A stretch of 64,000 nt of DNA from Endotrypanum monterogeii (GCA_000333855.2 CM007320.1:1239911-1303910), one strand, 5' to 3'. Positions 1 to 9,946 are shown, counted from the first letter of the stretch. Program-made: numbers and translations. The notes: generated by a model from the sequence alone, not told the origin.

Positions 1-441
1 GTGGCTTACTGTAGTACCAGTTGCGCCACCCAGGTAAAGCACCTTCGAGCCGGGACCCATGTGAACGCTGCTCACACCAGCGTAGATCGCGGAAGCCAGC
101 TTTGAGCGATAAGGGTTCCACAGACGATATTCTTTTTTATCAACGCCACCCTGTGTTCCACCCAACTCAATCCGTTTCTCACCATAAACGGAAATACCGG
201 GAACCATATTCAGTGTGCAAAGAGAGTCGGTTTTGCCCTTAGAAATGAACACTCCAGGGTGCAGCATGTGAGGTTCCACAACGACCTTGGCACCTGCGCC
301 ACCGCCGCGGCCACCACCACGGCCACCACCGCGACCACCACCGCGCGCGCCGCCGCGGCTGAAGCCTCCGCGACCACCACCACGGGCACCGCCACGGCCA
401 CCACCGCGACCACCACCGCCACGTCCAAAGCCGCCGCGCAT
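1..441 (-). CDS. NOP1: Fibrillarin (NOP1), 3' part outside the window
   Basis: Fibrillarin is the SAM-dependent 2'-O-methyltransferase of box C/D snoRNPs in the nucleolus and acts on pre-rRNA. The first 147 codons are present and the frame runs open off the left edge. Residues 1-51 are a GAR domain made almost only of Gly and Arg (it begins [12 protein letters not shown]). The catalytic domain follows, with family motifs [27 protein letters not shown] and the AdoMet-binding loop [14 protein letters not shown] at about residues 134-147. The ATG at 441 is preceded by a polypyrimidine tract and a first AG at 488/489, giving a 5'UTR of about 46 nt. It is the last gene in transcription order. The family call is certain; only the C-terminal half is unseen. 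Confidence 0.97.
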   Translation of the reverse strand, partial: MRGGFGRGGGGRGGGRGGARGGGRGGFSRGGARGGGRGGGRGGGRGGGAGAKVVVEPHMLHPGVFISKGKTDSLCTLNMVPGISVYGEKRIELGGTQGGVDKKEYRLWNPYRSKLASAIYAGVSSVHMGPGSKVLYLGGATGTTVSH

Positions 442-1098
442 ATTCAATGGGGTTTTATTTGATTTTGAAAAGTCGGAAGAGCTTGCTCTTTTGTTTTCAG
501 ATAAGATTATGGGTTGATCGAATGTGTTTAAATTGTTGGCGTAGAGGAGAGAGAAGAGCGAGTGAAAAAGAGGGGAAATAGAATACAAACTAGGAAAAGA
601 GACTGTTTTTAATTGACTGCATTTTTGTCATGTGATTTAAGAGTTTTTTTTCTTTCAAACAGTGAAGATAAATAAATATATATATATATGTTTTGAGAGG
701 TTGATGTTAAAATCAACTTTTGATCTATGCACGAACCAGTGTATCCAAGCGAAACAAAGGACATGCTTATATAAAATATATGTTTTTGCGCCCGTTTGCT
801 GTTTGGGATAGGGGGTCGTTCCTGGTGTGCCGCGTGGCGCGTCTTTTCGGCCGCTGTTGCCTGGTCGGCGCGGGGGGGGGGGGGTGACGCCCGGCCCCGC
901 AGGCTTTTCTTGGGTTGGTGGGTGCTTCCTTCGGCCGCGCCTGCAGGGGCCGGCCCGCGTGTTGCTGGCGGCGGGTGGTGGCCTTTTCAAAGGGGTTTTG
1001 CTGCTCGCTGGCTTCGGTTCCTGGCGCCGTTTTTTTTTGGGGGGGGTTGGGCGTCCTGCGGGGTTCTGGGGCCGGGTGGAGGGGGTGGGGCCGCCGCC
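442..1098. other. Intergenic: fibrillarin 5' flank and LipB 3' flank
   Basis: No gene is supported here. About 600-790 is AT-rich with a short TA run near 677-690. About 800-1110 is strongly G-rich on the plus strand (G runs at 869-882 and 1042-1049). Overlapping reading frames here are low-complexity Pro/Arg/Gly shadows of that composition. Confidence 0.7.
488..590 (-). promoter_or_regulatory. Predicted trans-splice acceptor of fibrillarin
   Basis: On the minus strand a pyrimidine-rich tract (590 to 542) is followed by a stretch with no AG until 489-488. This is the normal layout of a trypanosomatid spliced-leader addition site. It supports the ATG at 441. It is predicted from sequence only. 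Confidence 0.5.
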
Positions 1099-1896
1099 TC
1101 AGGGCCCGGGGATGCCCAGGGCCCCGGTGACATGCTCGTGCCAACCATCGCTTCCGGAGAGGTCCACCAGCCTCGGCGCGACGAAGCTGGGTGGTTGGTG
1201 AAGACTTTCGATGAATTTCTGAAGGAGAACCGGCGCCGTCGCTTCCACCAATGGTGGCGACTCGCTGGGGCAGCGGTGTTGCATTTCGTCGCTAAGCGAC
1301 GTGGCCCGCCGACCCGGCAGCTCACACATGATAATGTCGTCGAAAAAGTTCAAGCTATTAGCGATGTTTAGACTAACCCCATGCATCGATACCCAGTTCC
1401 CCAGCTGTAGCCCAATTGCCCCGAGCTTTCGTGACGGGTTGTGCTTGCATCCGTCAGTCCACACTCCGGTTTTGTATCGGTGTGTTTGAATGCGGTGCAT
1501 CAAAGCTGTTTGTATCACTGCCTCTTCCAGCGTCCAGCTGAACCACTCAATCGGCGAGCGCGGCTTCTCTGCAGTGCATCCTTTCCACAGAAGCTGGATA
1601 TTGGCTATCGGATACATCGTGAGCTGCCCGGGGCCGTGGTAGGTGATACCGCCGCCTCGCCGCGTTTTGACCACATCGACGACGCAGTGCGTTGGAAGTC
1701 CTTGAGTTGTGTCACGACGCCCTACGGTGTACACTGGGGCACAATGTTCCACTAAGATCACGGCATCTGGCAAGAGCGGCAGTGTGGACTCTCCGCGCCT
1801 CACGCGGACCTGTTGCCTGATTTTAGCGTTGAAGATGGTTTCTTGCAGGTCCAAAACACGCCGATACTCGCGCTTGCCGATAAAAAAGGCCTTCAT
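1099..1896 (-). CDS. LIPB: Octanoyltransferase LipB / LIPT2-like (lipoate biosynthesis)
   Basis: This enzyme transfers octanoate from acyl-carrier protein to the lipoyl domain of target proteins, the first step of lipoate synthesis in mitochondria. The protein has 265 residues. Motifs in order: HCAPVYTVGRR (about 51-61), the substrate-pocket motif RGGGITYHGPGQL (80-92), RKLGAIGLQL with the conserved Lys157, and IIMCELPGRRATSL with the conserved catalytic Cys191. The Lys/Cys pair of the family is intact. The frame is open for 99 codons upstream, but a pyrimidine tract (1990-1951) and the first AG at 1926/1925 place the mRNA start just before the ATG at 1896. I see no strong mitochondrial presequence, which is odd for this role. 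Family assignment is firm; location is inferred from known biology. Confidence 0.93.
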   Translation of the reverse strand: MKAFFIGKREYRRVLDLQETIFNAKIRQQVRVRRGESTLPLLPDAVILVEHCAPVYTVGRRDTTQGLPTHCVVDVVKTRRGGGITYHGPGQLTMYPIANIQLLWKGCTAEKPRSPIEWFSWTLEEAVIQTALMHRIQTHRYKTGVWTDGCKHNPSRKLGAIGLQLGNWVSMHGVSLNIANSLNFFDDIIMCELPGRRATSLSDEMQHRCPSESPPLVEATAPVLLQKFIESLHQPPSFVAPRLVDLSGSDGWHEHVTGALGIPGP

Positions 1897-1924
1897 ACGG
1901 CACACAAAGGAAAGCAGGAAACGA

Positions 1925-1990
1925 CTACGCGTGTGTTGCCCGTCCACGGGAGCGAGATGAAAGGCAAAGAAAGAGGGAGGATTATGAAGT
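1925..1990 (-). promoter_or_regulatory. Predicted trans-splice acceptor that fixes the LipB start
   Basis: The pyrimidine tract on the minus strand (1990 to 1951) is followed by the first AG at 1926-1925. The predicted 5'UTR is 28 nt and the first in-frame ATG is at 1896. This argues against the upstream 99-codon open extension. Confidence 0.5.
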
Positions 1991-2271
1991 GAGTGAGTGA
2001 CAATTGGTTGCGGCGATGCAAAGTCGACTGCACAGTTGCTTTTTTTCTTTTGTGTGTGTGTGCAATCGCGCGGGTTCATTTTTAAGGATGTCGAATTGGG
2101 TCCATTCTGAGGTGATGCCAATTTCTCACTGAGTGGCACAGCGGAAGTGGTGTGTGTTCGTGCGTATTTGCTAGCCATTCGATGCAAATACATGTGGGGG
2201 GGGGGGGCAAAGAGAGAAATGCAGTATGTAGTGCGTCTTACCTCCTTTCGTACATCACGCTTAAATCAGGA

Positions 2272-2279
<8 letters not shown>

Positions 2280-2310
<31 letters not shown>
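2280..2310. repeat. (AC)n microsatellite
   Basis: About 15 uninterrupted AC dinucleotides in the intergenic spacer. Confidence 0.95.
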
Positions 2311-2312
<2 letters not shown>

Positions 2313-2527
2313 CTGATGTTTCTCCCAACACGGGATCAGCTGGAGCGAGTATACCGGGGAAAAAAAGAGGAAACACAAAACGTAAACAGGACAATACCGT
2401 TATGTACATCGTATTCGACGCCATTCTTCATCAGCCCACTTCAAGTGAGCTCTGTGCCGTGGGTGCTGCTACCCGAGAGGCGTACACCCATCTAAGGTGC
2501 TGGGGCCTGTGTACGACATTGCCTACC

Positions 2528-4918
2528 TTATGACTCATCCCCGGGCTCGGATGAGGCAGCATCAAAACCCTCGCCGTTGACTAGGTCCTCATCTTCGGCA
2601 GCTTTTGTGCCGTCGTGCTTCCGATCTAGCTGTTTTTCATCCTCTGTGAGGCGTGCAGTGTAGCTGGAGAGAAAGGCTTGGAACTCATCGTTGCACACGT
2701 ACTCCACGAAGTGGGCGGTGAGGGTGCTGGCACCCTGTTCGATCACTCGCAAACGTGCGTACCACTGATTTAGTACCACCGTGTCTTCGCTTACATCGGT
2801 CGTGGCGAGCTCGATGACTTTGGGAAGTCCAATAACACGCAGGACGAACGGTTGGTTTTGCGACACTGCTGTCCTGAGTGGAGTCAACGCATTCAGAATG
2901 AAGACGTCGTCCACAGCGAGCGCCTCGAAGACAGTCACCGCAGTCTCGGGAACACAGTAGCAGAAGCATTCCTCTGGGTATGCATCGGAAGCACTCAGCG
3001 TGAGGGCGGTGAATGCGACTGGCTGATGATTCTTGAGGATTGTGCCAGCTGACAGCTCCTCCAGGAGCGTTTCGCACAGCGGCGCGAGACCCTTTCCTTC
3101 CACTGAGTCGCAGGACATGAGGATGAGCGAAAGTTTGCCGTACGACAGACTATCCGAGCCCACTTTTTGATCTGCTGCGATGCACATCATATTGATGTCG
3201 GTGTAAGACACCCCGTGTGCGGCGAGGTACTCGGCTAGCGTCGGAAGGTCGGCCGTCCCTGAGAGAGCCTCTTGAACCGGTGTCACGTCATTTGTCAGGT
3301 CTGCCATCAGCGCTGTGCTCTCTGGATAGTGAAGCGGAAGCGCTGCCACCATGTTCCACATGCGCATCTCCTCCTCCGTCACTGTCACCCAGCGGTCTGT
3401 AAAGATTTGGTTTTCGACGGACACGTCCTGGCCCGCAGTATCGACCGGTGGTGCAGACGAACCCGCTTCATCAATCATTCCATCGTCGCCGCCCTCTGAC
3501 TCCTTTGCGTCTATTGTTGGCTGCTGCGATGGGGACACCGAATGTGCATCTTCCGGCAACTCCGTGTCTTGGTCGTGCGTTTCGACTGCACCAGGTGGTG
3601 TTTCCGTGTCGTTTTCGCTGTGAGGCGCATTGGCCGGCGTCCCAGAATCATTCTCCACACCACTTCCGTTGTGCCCCTCTTCGGGCAAACTTGGGGACGG
3701 CATAGGAGACTCTACAGCTGCTGTCGGCGGCGTTTCCGACTCGCTTGCCTTTACGGAGCCGTCGTTCTCATGCGTATCTGTTTCTGCTTGACCCACCCCC
3801 GCTTCCGCCGCGTCGGCGGTCGGCGGTCCGACATCAGGCTCGTCAGCAGCTTTTCCCCCAGGCTCTCCTGTTTGCGACTCGCCTTCGCGTGCGGGCTGCT
3901 CACCCTCCTCTGTCCCTGGCTCGCCTTCGCGTGCGGGCTGCTCACCCTCCTCTGTCCCTGGCTCGCCTTCGCGTGCGGGCTGCTCACCCTCCTCTGTCCC
4001 TGGCTCGCCTTCGACTGCCGCCTGCTCACCCTCCTCTGTCCCTGGCTCGCCTTCGCGTGCGGGCTGCTCACCCTCCTCTGCCCCTGGCTCGGCTTCGACT
4101 GCCGCCTGCTCATTTTCTCCCGTGTGCGATTCGGTCTTTTCGGTTTGCGGGTGGGCTGCTTCTGCTTTCCTGATTGATGCCAATGTTCCTTCGACGAAGG
4201 TCAAGAATGCGTCTTGCACTGTTCTGTTATCGCCGACGAAAGACTGTAGGTTGGCGGCTGTCACCGTGGCTCCACTCACACCCTGGACCTTTTCAGTGAT
4301 CTCAACAAAGTCCTCCTCGGACAGCTCAGGCGCTGAGGCTTTGAACAGTGCCTTCACCGCCCTTGCAAACTCAGTCACGGAGACTTCGCTCTCCAAAGGC
4401 GAGAAATGCAGCTTCCAGAAATTGAGGACATCATTGTTGGTGATGTATTCGGAGGCGGCGTTTTGCTTCTTACACAAGTCATGTACGATGCGGCATATTT
4501 TTGGTGTATCGATACCCTCCAGTTTATTTCGCATTCTTCCTTCTTTGTAGAAGGCGAAGAACGGCTTTGAGTGATTTTGTCGCTGCTCCAGCATTTCTTT
4601 CCAGAATTTCGCGAGGGTGTCGTTGGAGAACACCATTCCCTTGAGCTGGGGGCGGTGGGCTTTTGCTTCGTCTACATTCTTCAGGCTCTCCAGCACTGCG
4701 CTGCACTCCACCGAGAAGAACCTCAGGTGAATTACATCGCCAGCGTCAGTGAAAAGACGACGAAAGGTGTCACTGAGCGCTTTGCAGTGGCCCCACTCCG
4801 CGTTATAGATATCTAGAACTGCCACGCCGTGCTGGGCTTCTGAAAGTTGCAGCTCACCCTCCAGCTGTGCGGCTGAGGTGATGTTCTTCACTACATCTCT
4901 GTTTGCTTGCGACTGCAT
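2528..4918 (-). CDS. Thioredoxin-fold protein with acidic 14-residue repeats
   Basis: The protein has 796 residues. Residues about 10-150 look like a thioredoxin fold, but the redox box is WGHC (42-45) instead of WCGPC. Only one cysteine remains, so ordinary dithiol exchange is unlikely. A helical, EF-hand-like stretch lies at about 160-245. Residues 268-352 hold six tandem 14-residue units of the type EQPAREGEPGTEEG, alternating with EQAAVEGEPGTEEG. A long acidic, disordered segment follows to about 520. A folded C-terminal region (about 520-796) starts near FTDRWVTVTEEEMRMW and I do not recognise it. Axonemal dynein-associated and TXNDC3/6-type proteins also carry thioredoxin domains, so a flagellar role is possible but is inference. 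The ATG at 4918 was preferred over the longer frame because a splice acceptor (AG at 5037/5036 after a pyrimidine tract) lies just upstream and the extra 22 codons lack an ATG. Confidence 0.8.
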   Translation of the reverse strand: MQSQANRDVVKNITSAAQLEGELQLSEAQHGVAVLDIYNAEWGHCKALSDTFRRLFTDAGDVIHLRFFSVECSAVLESLKNVDEAKAHRPQLKGMVFSNDTLAKFWKEMLEQRQNHSKPFFAFYKEGRMRNKLEGIDTPKICRIVHDLCKKQNAASEYITNNDVLNFWKLHFSPLESEVSVTEFARAVKALFKASAPELSEEDFVEITEKVQGVSGATVTAANLQSFVGDNRTVQDAFLTFVEGTLASIRKAEAAHPQTEKTESHTGENEQAAVEAEPGAEEGEQPAREGEPGTEEGEQAAVEGEPGTEEGEQPAREGEPGTEEGEQPAREGEPGTEEGEQPAREGESQTGEPGGKAADEPDVGPPTADAAEAGVGQAETDTHENDGSVKASESETPPTAAVESPMPSPSLPEEGHNGSGVENDSGTPANAPHSENDTETPPGAVETHDQDTELPEDAHSVSPSQQPTIDAKESEGGDDGMIDEAGSSAPPVDTAGQDVSVENQIFTDRWVTVTEEEMRMWNMVAALPLHYPESTALMADLTNDVTPVQEALSGTADLPTLAEYLAAHGVSYTDINMMCIAADQKVGSDSLSYGKLSLILMSCDSVEGKGLAPLCETLLEELSAGTILKNHQPVAFTALTLSASDAYPEECFCYCVPETAVTVFEALAVDDVFILNALTPLRTAVSQNQPFVLRVIGLPKVIELATTDVSEDTVVLNQWYARLRVIEQGASTLTAHFVEYVCNDEFQAFLSSYTARLTEDEKQLDRKHDGTKAAEDEDLVNGEGFDAASSEPGDES
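3863..4117 (-). repeat. 42-bp minisatellite inside the thioredoxin-fold gene
   Basis: Six tandem copies of a 42-bp unit encode the Glu/Gly/Pro-rich 14-residue repeat. Two variants alternate, with PARE and AAVE cores. The period is a multiple of three, so copy-number change keeps the frame. It also keeps both antisense frames open, which explains the long apparent plus-strand reading frames at 3542-4177. Confidence 0.9.
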
Positions 4919-5828
4919 TTTTTTTTTCTCGCAGTGCGTGCCAGCGGGATCCTTTACAGTTCTGATACGCCACGGAAAATACAACTAAACCGCTATCCCT
5001 GTGTGCAACAATCAAGAGTTGTGACGTATAGATTTCTGGACCGGTAGGGAGATGAATATGGACAAGGAGTCAGAGCCTGAAAAAAAATGAGCGGTCGTGT
5101 AGGCGTGGCTGATGTGCAGCTGATACGAGCGACGTCCAGCAATGTGGAGCGTGTGGGCGGGGGGGGGGGGGCTGTTGGAGGCGGCAGTAGTGGAATAGAG
5201 GAAGGAGGAGGAGAAGGGTGTTATAATAAAGCTTTAAAAAAATCAACTGTTGGCAGTGCTGCCTTGACTGTGATTGCATGTAGTTTGCCCGGCAGATGAC
5301 GCCCAATAACGCACGCCCTACTCCAGGATACAGTATGCGCTTGCATCGAGCACGGTCGCCAGGTCGGGTATCCATACTTGACAGCGCGAATAGGGGCTGC
5401 ATTGCTTCTCTACTTTTTTTTTTTTTTTACGGTGTAACTCATGACGGGACACCGGCTAAGCATCGCAACGATTGCTTTACACGTGTACCTCTCCATGACC
5501 TAGAGGTGCAAGGAGACAGATGACTGAGTTTTTCGAGTGAAGTGGGGGTGATGGTTCCTGATGAGCAAGACAAAAGCATACGCGCTCGATAAGCAGGTAC
5601 ATGAAAAAAAAAAAAGCACCAACCCATGTTACTCATAATTGTTGCGCAGAGGAGGGAGGTGATAATAGCGGTGGTGGTGAAGAAACGCGACATCCATTCC
5701 GGAAAATGGTACTCAATTTCTTCTCCTTCCCCCCAAAAGAAAAAATCGAACGAAGGTGACGAGGGGGGGGGGGAGGCGAGTGTTCAAGTAATCCAGAAAG
5801 GCTTATGTTAAGGTCGCCTCCCTTTCCC
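4919..5828. other. Intergenic: thioredoxin-fold gene 5' flank and zinc-ribbon gene 3' flank
   Basis: No gene is supported. Homopolymers stand out: G run about 5158-5171, T15 at 5414-5428, A run about 5601-5613 and G run about 5764-5774. A likely splice-acceptor region for the gene to the left lies at 5036-5095. Confidence 0.7.
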
Positions 5829-6473
5829 CTAAACATCACGTGAGGCACACGCGACGTCTGCCAGCCGCTTGCTACACGAGCCGCAATAAGCGGTCGATCC
5901 TTGTTCTGCTCTCTCCCCACAACGCGCACATGCTTTCTGGGCAGCGCCACCGCTGTGAGCTGGGATTGGTGGAAGAGTTAATGCTTTGCAGGAGTTGCAG
6001 ACATCTGGAGTAGTCGGTGGCATACCAGCAATGCGGTGCTGACGAGTTCGTGAAGTCCCTATTCGCGGTTTGGAGGGGGCGGATGTGGTACAGGCCACGC
6101 CGATCGGGGTGGGCGACTCCTTTGAGGTGATCACAGATTTGCGCGGAGCTGGAGTACTTTCCTCATTATTTATCAATAAAGACACAGGTGGGCCCTGACG
6201 CGGTAACGGGCGTTGTGGCGCAAGCGGCGTCGTTGACGGCTTCGCATACGCCCGCCTATCGAAGTGTGGCGGGGAGTGAGCTAGTTGGTCGTCATTGGAC
6301 ACGTCCCTGCCAGGCGACTCCCCTGTGGAGGCCTGTACCGTTGAGGCTGAGGCGTTGCAGCTACGATGTGTGTATTCCTCTGCCCCCGTCGTTGTGTACC
6401 ATAGGGTTTGTAGTTCACTTAATCGCGACTGTAGCGCGGTTACAGAGATTGTGTCGTCTTGAAGGACTTCCAT
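5829..6473 (-). CDS. Small protein with C-terminal zinc ribbon, function unknown
   Basis: The protein has 214 residues and I do not recognise the family. The N-terminal 30 residues (MEVLQDDTISVTALQSRLSE) look like a short amphipathic helix. About 35-150 is Ser/Thr/Pro-rich and probably disordered. The C-terminus carries paired cysteines: CNSC (159-162), CARC (182-185) and CGSC (197-200). The last two pairs, spaced CX2CX11CX2C, fit a treble-clef or ribbon-type zinc site; the first pair may add to it. The ATG at 6473 was chosen because the 55 upstream codons have no ATG and are low complexity. The upstream flank (6590-6700) is purine-rich on the plus strand, consistent with a splice acceptor. 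Confidence 0.72.
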   Translation of the reverse strand: MEVLQDDTISVTALQSRLSELQTLWYTTTGAEEYTHRSCNASASTVQASTGESPGRDVSNDDQLAHSPPHFDRRAYAKPSTTPLAPQRPLPRQGPPVSLLINNEESTPAPRKSVITSKESPTPIGVACTTSAPSKPRIGTSRTRQHRIAGMPPTTPDVCNSCKALTLPPIPAHSGGAAQKACARCGERAEQGSTAYCGSCSKRLADVACASRDV

Positions 6474-8186
6474 GAGAAATAGCTTTCTACAATGGTAACG
6501 CAGGGACGTACAGCTACGTGCACGCCGTTCAGAGTGACACGGCTGCTTTCTTCCCACCCTACAGGCAACGTATGTGTTCACAGTCGCGACCGAAGATGGG
6601 GGTAAGGGGTTGGGGAGATGTATGAGGGGTGTGTTCAAAACAAGAGGGGAGGGTGCAACTTGAGGGAGGCAGAGGGAGGTGCATGTGATGATGGTGTCCG
6701 TCGCTTTTTTTTTTCCGGTTGGTTTCAGCGACTAGGGTATTGTCACGATTGCGGACAACTATCCTTCCCCAAAACACTCCCGTGACTTTTTCTCTTGCGT
6801 TCGCTGTGTGCACACGGGAATACACACCGTCGCGCCACATGATGCTTGCTGGCTGGCGCACCTTCCAGTCACAGACACGCCTATCCCACCGCACACTTTT
6901 AGTGAGGCACACCCTCGTCGCTGGCGCACGAAAAAAAAGAGAGCGCAGCAACGGCGGCTATGGGGCAGACGGCTGGTTGCTATGCCAGTGATATCTTTTT
7001 GTTCTCCCTCCTCAAGGTTAAGAGAGACAATTTCATTTTGTCTTTTTCGTTCGCATCATCGGCGAAATCATCACTGACACCAACATATCCAAATCGTAAG
7101 AGGAAAATAAAACACAGACGTCTTTCACACTCCGCCCTCGCTACACAACAAAACGCGGGCCTTGGCTCACACGCATTCTCTTCCCCCCCTCCCTCAAAGA
7201 GAGCTTTAAAAGCTCACCGCAGTGCATCAGTGTTATCGGGCACTACACATGCGTTCAGAGGAGAGGTGGGAAACAAGAGGAGGCCGTAGGCGTATGTGTG
7301 TGTGGGGGGGGGGGGGAGGAAGAGGGGAGAACGGGAAGGGGTGATCGAAAGGTCGGTGGCGAAATTGCAGAAGACGAGGAGCCTCCCTCCCCGCCGGCCG
7401 TCATCCAACATACCATCCACAAGGCGGTGTTCATTCAGATGAGGGATACGCAATGGAAAGCGAGTCGATAACAGCCAAACACAAGAGGAGAAAAAAAATA
7501 AAAAATACGCTAGTTCGAGGCTCTGGATCCTACACGAACGCGAAACGGGCCACCGATACGGATATCGGCACGTCCTCCAGACATACCCCGTTGGCACCTC
7601 AACACACTCTTGCGACATGGCGACAACAAAAATAGAGAACCTCGTACTCACAGACATTCACGTGGATGCGAGCCGCCACAGCGATAGGGTAGAAGGAACA
7701 TGAATCAAGGAAAGGATGAGATCGGATGGAGGGATGCTGTAGGAGACGACAGCGAAGAAAAGGGAGACACCCGAGAAGTTGATGCAGAAAAACACGATCC
7801 GATGTTGCAACGTGAGACCGTTCGAAAGAAGTAAAGCTTCGACAAATACTGCTTTCCCCTTTCATAATGCTACTTACGTCTAGGGGTTAAATACATCTAT
7901 TTGCCAGCTTCCCGCTGCCTTCCCCCCTCCCCCCTTCCGTCTCCATCCGGGACAACTTTCACAAAGAGGCTGGCGGCTCATGAGAGCCGGCACTAAGGCC
8001 CGGAACAGAAACGATGCATCTCATCGGCATCCGGTGCCCCTTCTTGTAGTGTTTGCCTTTCTCTCCGTTTCATACCCGTCAGTCAAATCCTTTTTTTGTT
8101 GTTGGTTGAGGCAGAATCTCTCTCTTGAGCTTGCCGCACACTTCCCACACGTCTCTCGCGTGATTCGACCATTGCATCCTTTACCA
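6474..8186. other. Intergenic, 1.7 kb
   Basis: It lies between the zinc-ribbon gene and V-ATPase E. I see no coding sequence I would defend. It holds homopolymers, including a G run about 7303-7316, and purine-rich tracts on the plus strand (6590-6700). Short reading frames such as 7214-7657 are His/Pro/Phe-rich and look like noise. Confidence 0.65.
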
Positions 8187-8837
8187 TTACATAGGCGCCT
8201 CCGGGTTGAATAGATGGAAGCGAACTGTAGGGAGTTGCTCATCGAAGCATGTCTTGGTGCGGTAGGATAACGTGTTGTTGCACACAACGCGACCGTCAGC
8301 CGACCTCACAACTATGCCGCCCCACACCTCATCCCTGTTGAGGTGGGATTTGCTTGTTTGGATGGAGATAGTGTTGTTGGTTTTTTCTTTATACCACTGC
8401 TCCAGCGTTGGAATCTCCTTTCCGATCGCCGCCTCGTCCTCTTTACAGCATTCTATGACCGCGTCTGTTCGGATTGACAAGAGCGCTTCATTGATGAGGT
8501 CCATCAGCATCGGCTTGTACTGGGACGGGTTGTTGACCCTGGCCAGTATTTTCTGACGCGTTTTCTCGTGCAGTTCCTCCATTGTCTTCGCTCGCTCCTC
8601 CATGACGCGCATACGCTGGGTCTTCGCGTAGTTGGCATGGGCTACGCGACGGTCTACGTCCACCTGCTTGCGCTTTTTCTCCGCCATGACCCGAATCTTC
8701 GTCTTCTCCGCTTCCACTAGGCGCATCTTTTCCACGTCGTATTCCTCTTGCCCTGCCGCATCGAGCTCCTCGGCCTTCTCTTGAGCTTCGCGCTCAATGA
8801 AGTCGATCATCGACTGAATTTGACGTGCCTCACTCAT
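8187..8837 (-). CDS. V-type proton ATPase subunit E
   Basis: Subunit E forms, with subunit G, the peripheral stalk of the V1 sector that links ATP hydrolysis to the membrane ring. The complex acidifies acidocalcisomes, endosomes and lysosomes. The 216-residue length fits the family. Residues 1-110 are a long charged helix (MSEARQIQSMIDFIEREAQE at the start, then many Glu/Lys/Arg). The C-terminal globular half holds the family pattern GGIVVRSADGRVVCNNTL followed by RTKTCFDEQLPTVRFHLF. The start at 8837 gives the usual N-terminus of the family. The family call is secure. Confidence 0.95.
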   Translation of the reverse strand: MSEARQIQSMIDFIEREAQEKAEELDAAGQEEYDVEKMRLVEAEKTKIRVMAEKKRKQVDVDRRVAHANYAKTQRMRVMEERAKTMEELHEKTRQKILARVNNPSQYKPMLMDLINEALLSIRTDAVIECCKEDEAAIGKEIPTLEQWYKEKTNNTISIQTSKSHLNRDEVWGGIVVRSADGRVVCNNTLSYRTKTCFDEQLPTVRFHLFNPEAPM

Positions 8838-9076
8838 CGTTGCTGATTAGAGGAAGGTGTATGTGTGAGGGGTATAGATCGGATAAAGGAAAAGGTGCCG
8901 TCCAGGAAGGGAGGATGACGAGTGTGCCCACCGAGGAGGGAGCCAAGAAGCAATCAGGGTGTAATTCACAAAGGTGGATGGAGCTGCGCTTATGTGGAGG
9001 ATCGATGAATAAAGATAAAAGTGTGCGATGCAACTTCGATGATGATTCACGTATATATATATATATATATATATAT

Positions 9077-9110
<34 letters not shown>

Positions 9111-9547
9111 ATGCAGGGGATAGTGTGGAGCGCACACAAAGAAAAAGAAATACGATTTTGGTGGATCATGAAGAGGAATGAGGCCGTATCATTGAGTCGT
9201 GGCATTGGTGGGGTAGAGGCAACCACACGCGAGGGAGGGGATCCGACAGGACGGGGTCGGCATAGTGAAGCTGGTCTCAGCACGTGTCAAGTGTCTACAG
9301 ATGTATGTAAATCAATGCAGCACCTCCCCTCTCGCAGGAAATGTCTGACAGGCAATATTTATAGTGGGTGCAGCGGCAGCACTGCCTCCCACTTTTTCCA
9401 TATAACATTTTTCATCTCTTCCCGGTATCGGTAAGATGTGCTCCGGAGGAGGTCGCCTCGGGATTGACCACTTCGTTCCAGCCTAACCCACAAGAACACA
9501 CCCAGTGACACAGTCACGCATACGCACCATATACCAAGGCAACTTCT
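8838..9547. other. Intergenic with composite AT/GT microsatellite
   Basis: No gene is supported. The main feature is the dinucleotide block at about 9052-9109. Confidence 0.7.
9052..9109. repeat. Composite (AT)n(GT)n microsatellite
   Basis: About 12 AT units run directly into about 16 GT units. It lies in the 3' flank of the 132-residue membrane-protein gene or the 5' flank of V-ATPase E. Confidence 0.95.
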
Positions 9548-9946
9548 TTACACCACTGTTACTGCTGAAGTCGCCACGGACTGGCGGTACTGCGCCCATA
9601 CCATCATCATTAAAAGCGGAGCGGTGACGGGTAGAACGTGGCCGCGCCATAGTCGGAAGCGCATGCTGTGCATTAACATCAGCATCGCATAAAAGGCCCA
9701 CCCGATGAAGACGGTTAACAGACTGCCTGAAGGGATCGTGCGGAAGGGCGCCATGGCAGCCCCGCAGGTGGCACCAAAGATGAGGAGGTAGTTATGAAAT
9801 GACGTGAACCAGCGAATTCCCTCTCCACAGGAGAAGAAAACAAAGAAACACATGCACCAGCTAGTCACTGCGTACACCCAGAAGAGGGCTTCGAGAAATG
9901 AAAAGAGCATCGCGCGGCGCTGTGTCAGTCGTGCTATGCTGTTCAT
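9548..9946 (-). CDS. Small multi-pass membrane protein, function unknown
   Basis: The protein has 132 residues. A short basic N-terminus (MNSIARLTQRRAM) is followed by about four hydrophobic segments near residues 13-40, 52-68, 74-95 and 104-118. Loops are short and carry basic residues (SMRFRLWRGH). I cannot assign a family. The ATG at 9946 was chosen because the upstream extension is a run of Ile encoded by the (TAA)n microsatellite. The coding evidence is the frame length and consistent hydrophobic pattern rather than homology. Confidence 0.68.
   Translation of the reverse strand: MNSIARLTQRRAMLFSFLEALFWVYAVTSWCMCFFVFFSCGEGIRWFTSFHNYLLIFGATCGAAMAPFRTIPSGSLLTVFIGWAFYAMLMLMHSMRFRLWRGHVLPVTAPLLMMMVWAQYRQSVATSAVTVV

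Larger units (their letters stand above)
1897..2527. other. Intergenic: LipB 5' flank and 3' flank of the thioredoxin-fold gene
   Basis: No gene is supported. It holds the LipB splice acceptor, a G run near 2194-2207 and an (AC)n microsatellite at about 2280-2310. Confidence 0.7.

Noticed and set aside
796..1371. Plus-strand frame of 191 codons in the G-rich block
   Set aside because: It is composed of Gly/Ala/Trp-rich low complexity driven by G runs and overlaps LipB antisense.
1896..2193. 99-codon N-terminal extension of LipB
   Set aside because: A pyrimidine tract and first AG at 1926/1925 place the mRNA start after it, and the extension is low complexity.
3542..4177. Long plus-strand reading frames (211 and 142 codons) antisense to the acidic-repeat gene
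   Set aside because: They arise because the 42-bp repeat is open in several frames. Their products are low-complexity leucine/cysteine or arginine repeats, and all other genes are on the minus strand.
7214..7657. Minus-strand frame of 147 codons
   Set aside because: It ends in a Pro/Thr/His-rich string made by G and GT runs, has no domain-like pattern and its first codons do not resemble neighbouring genes.
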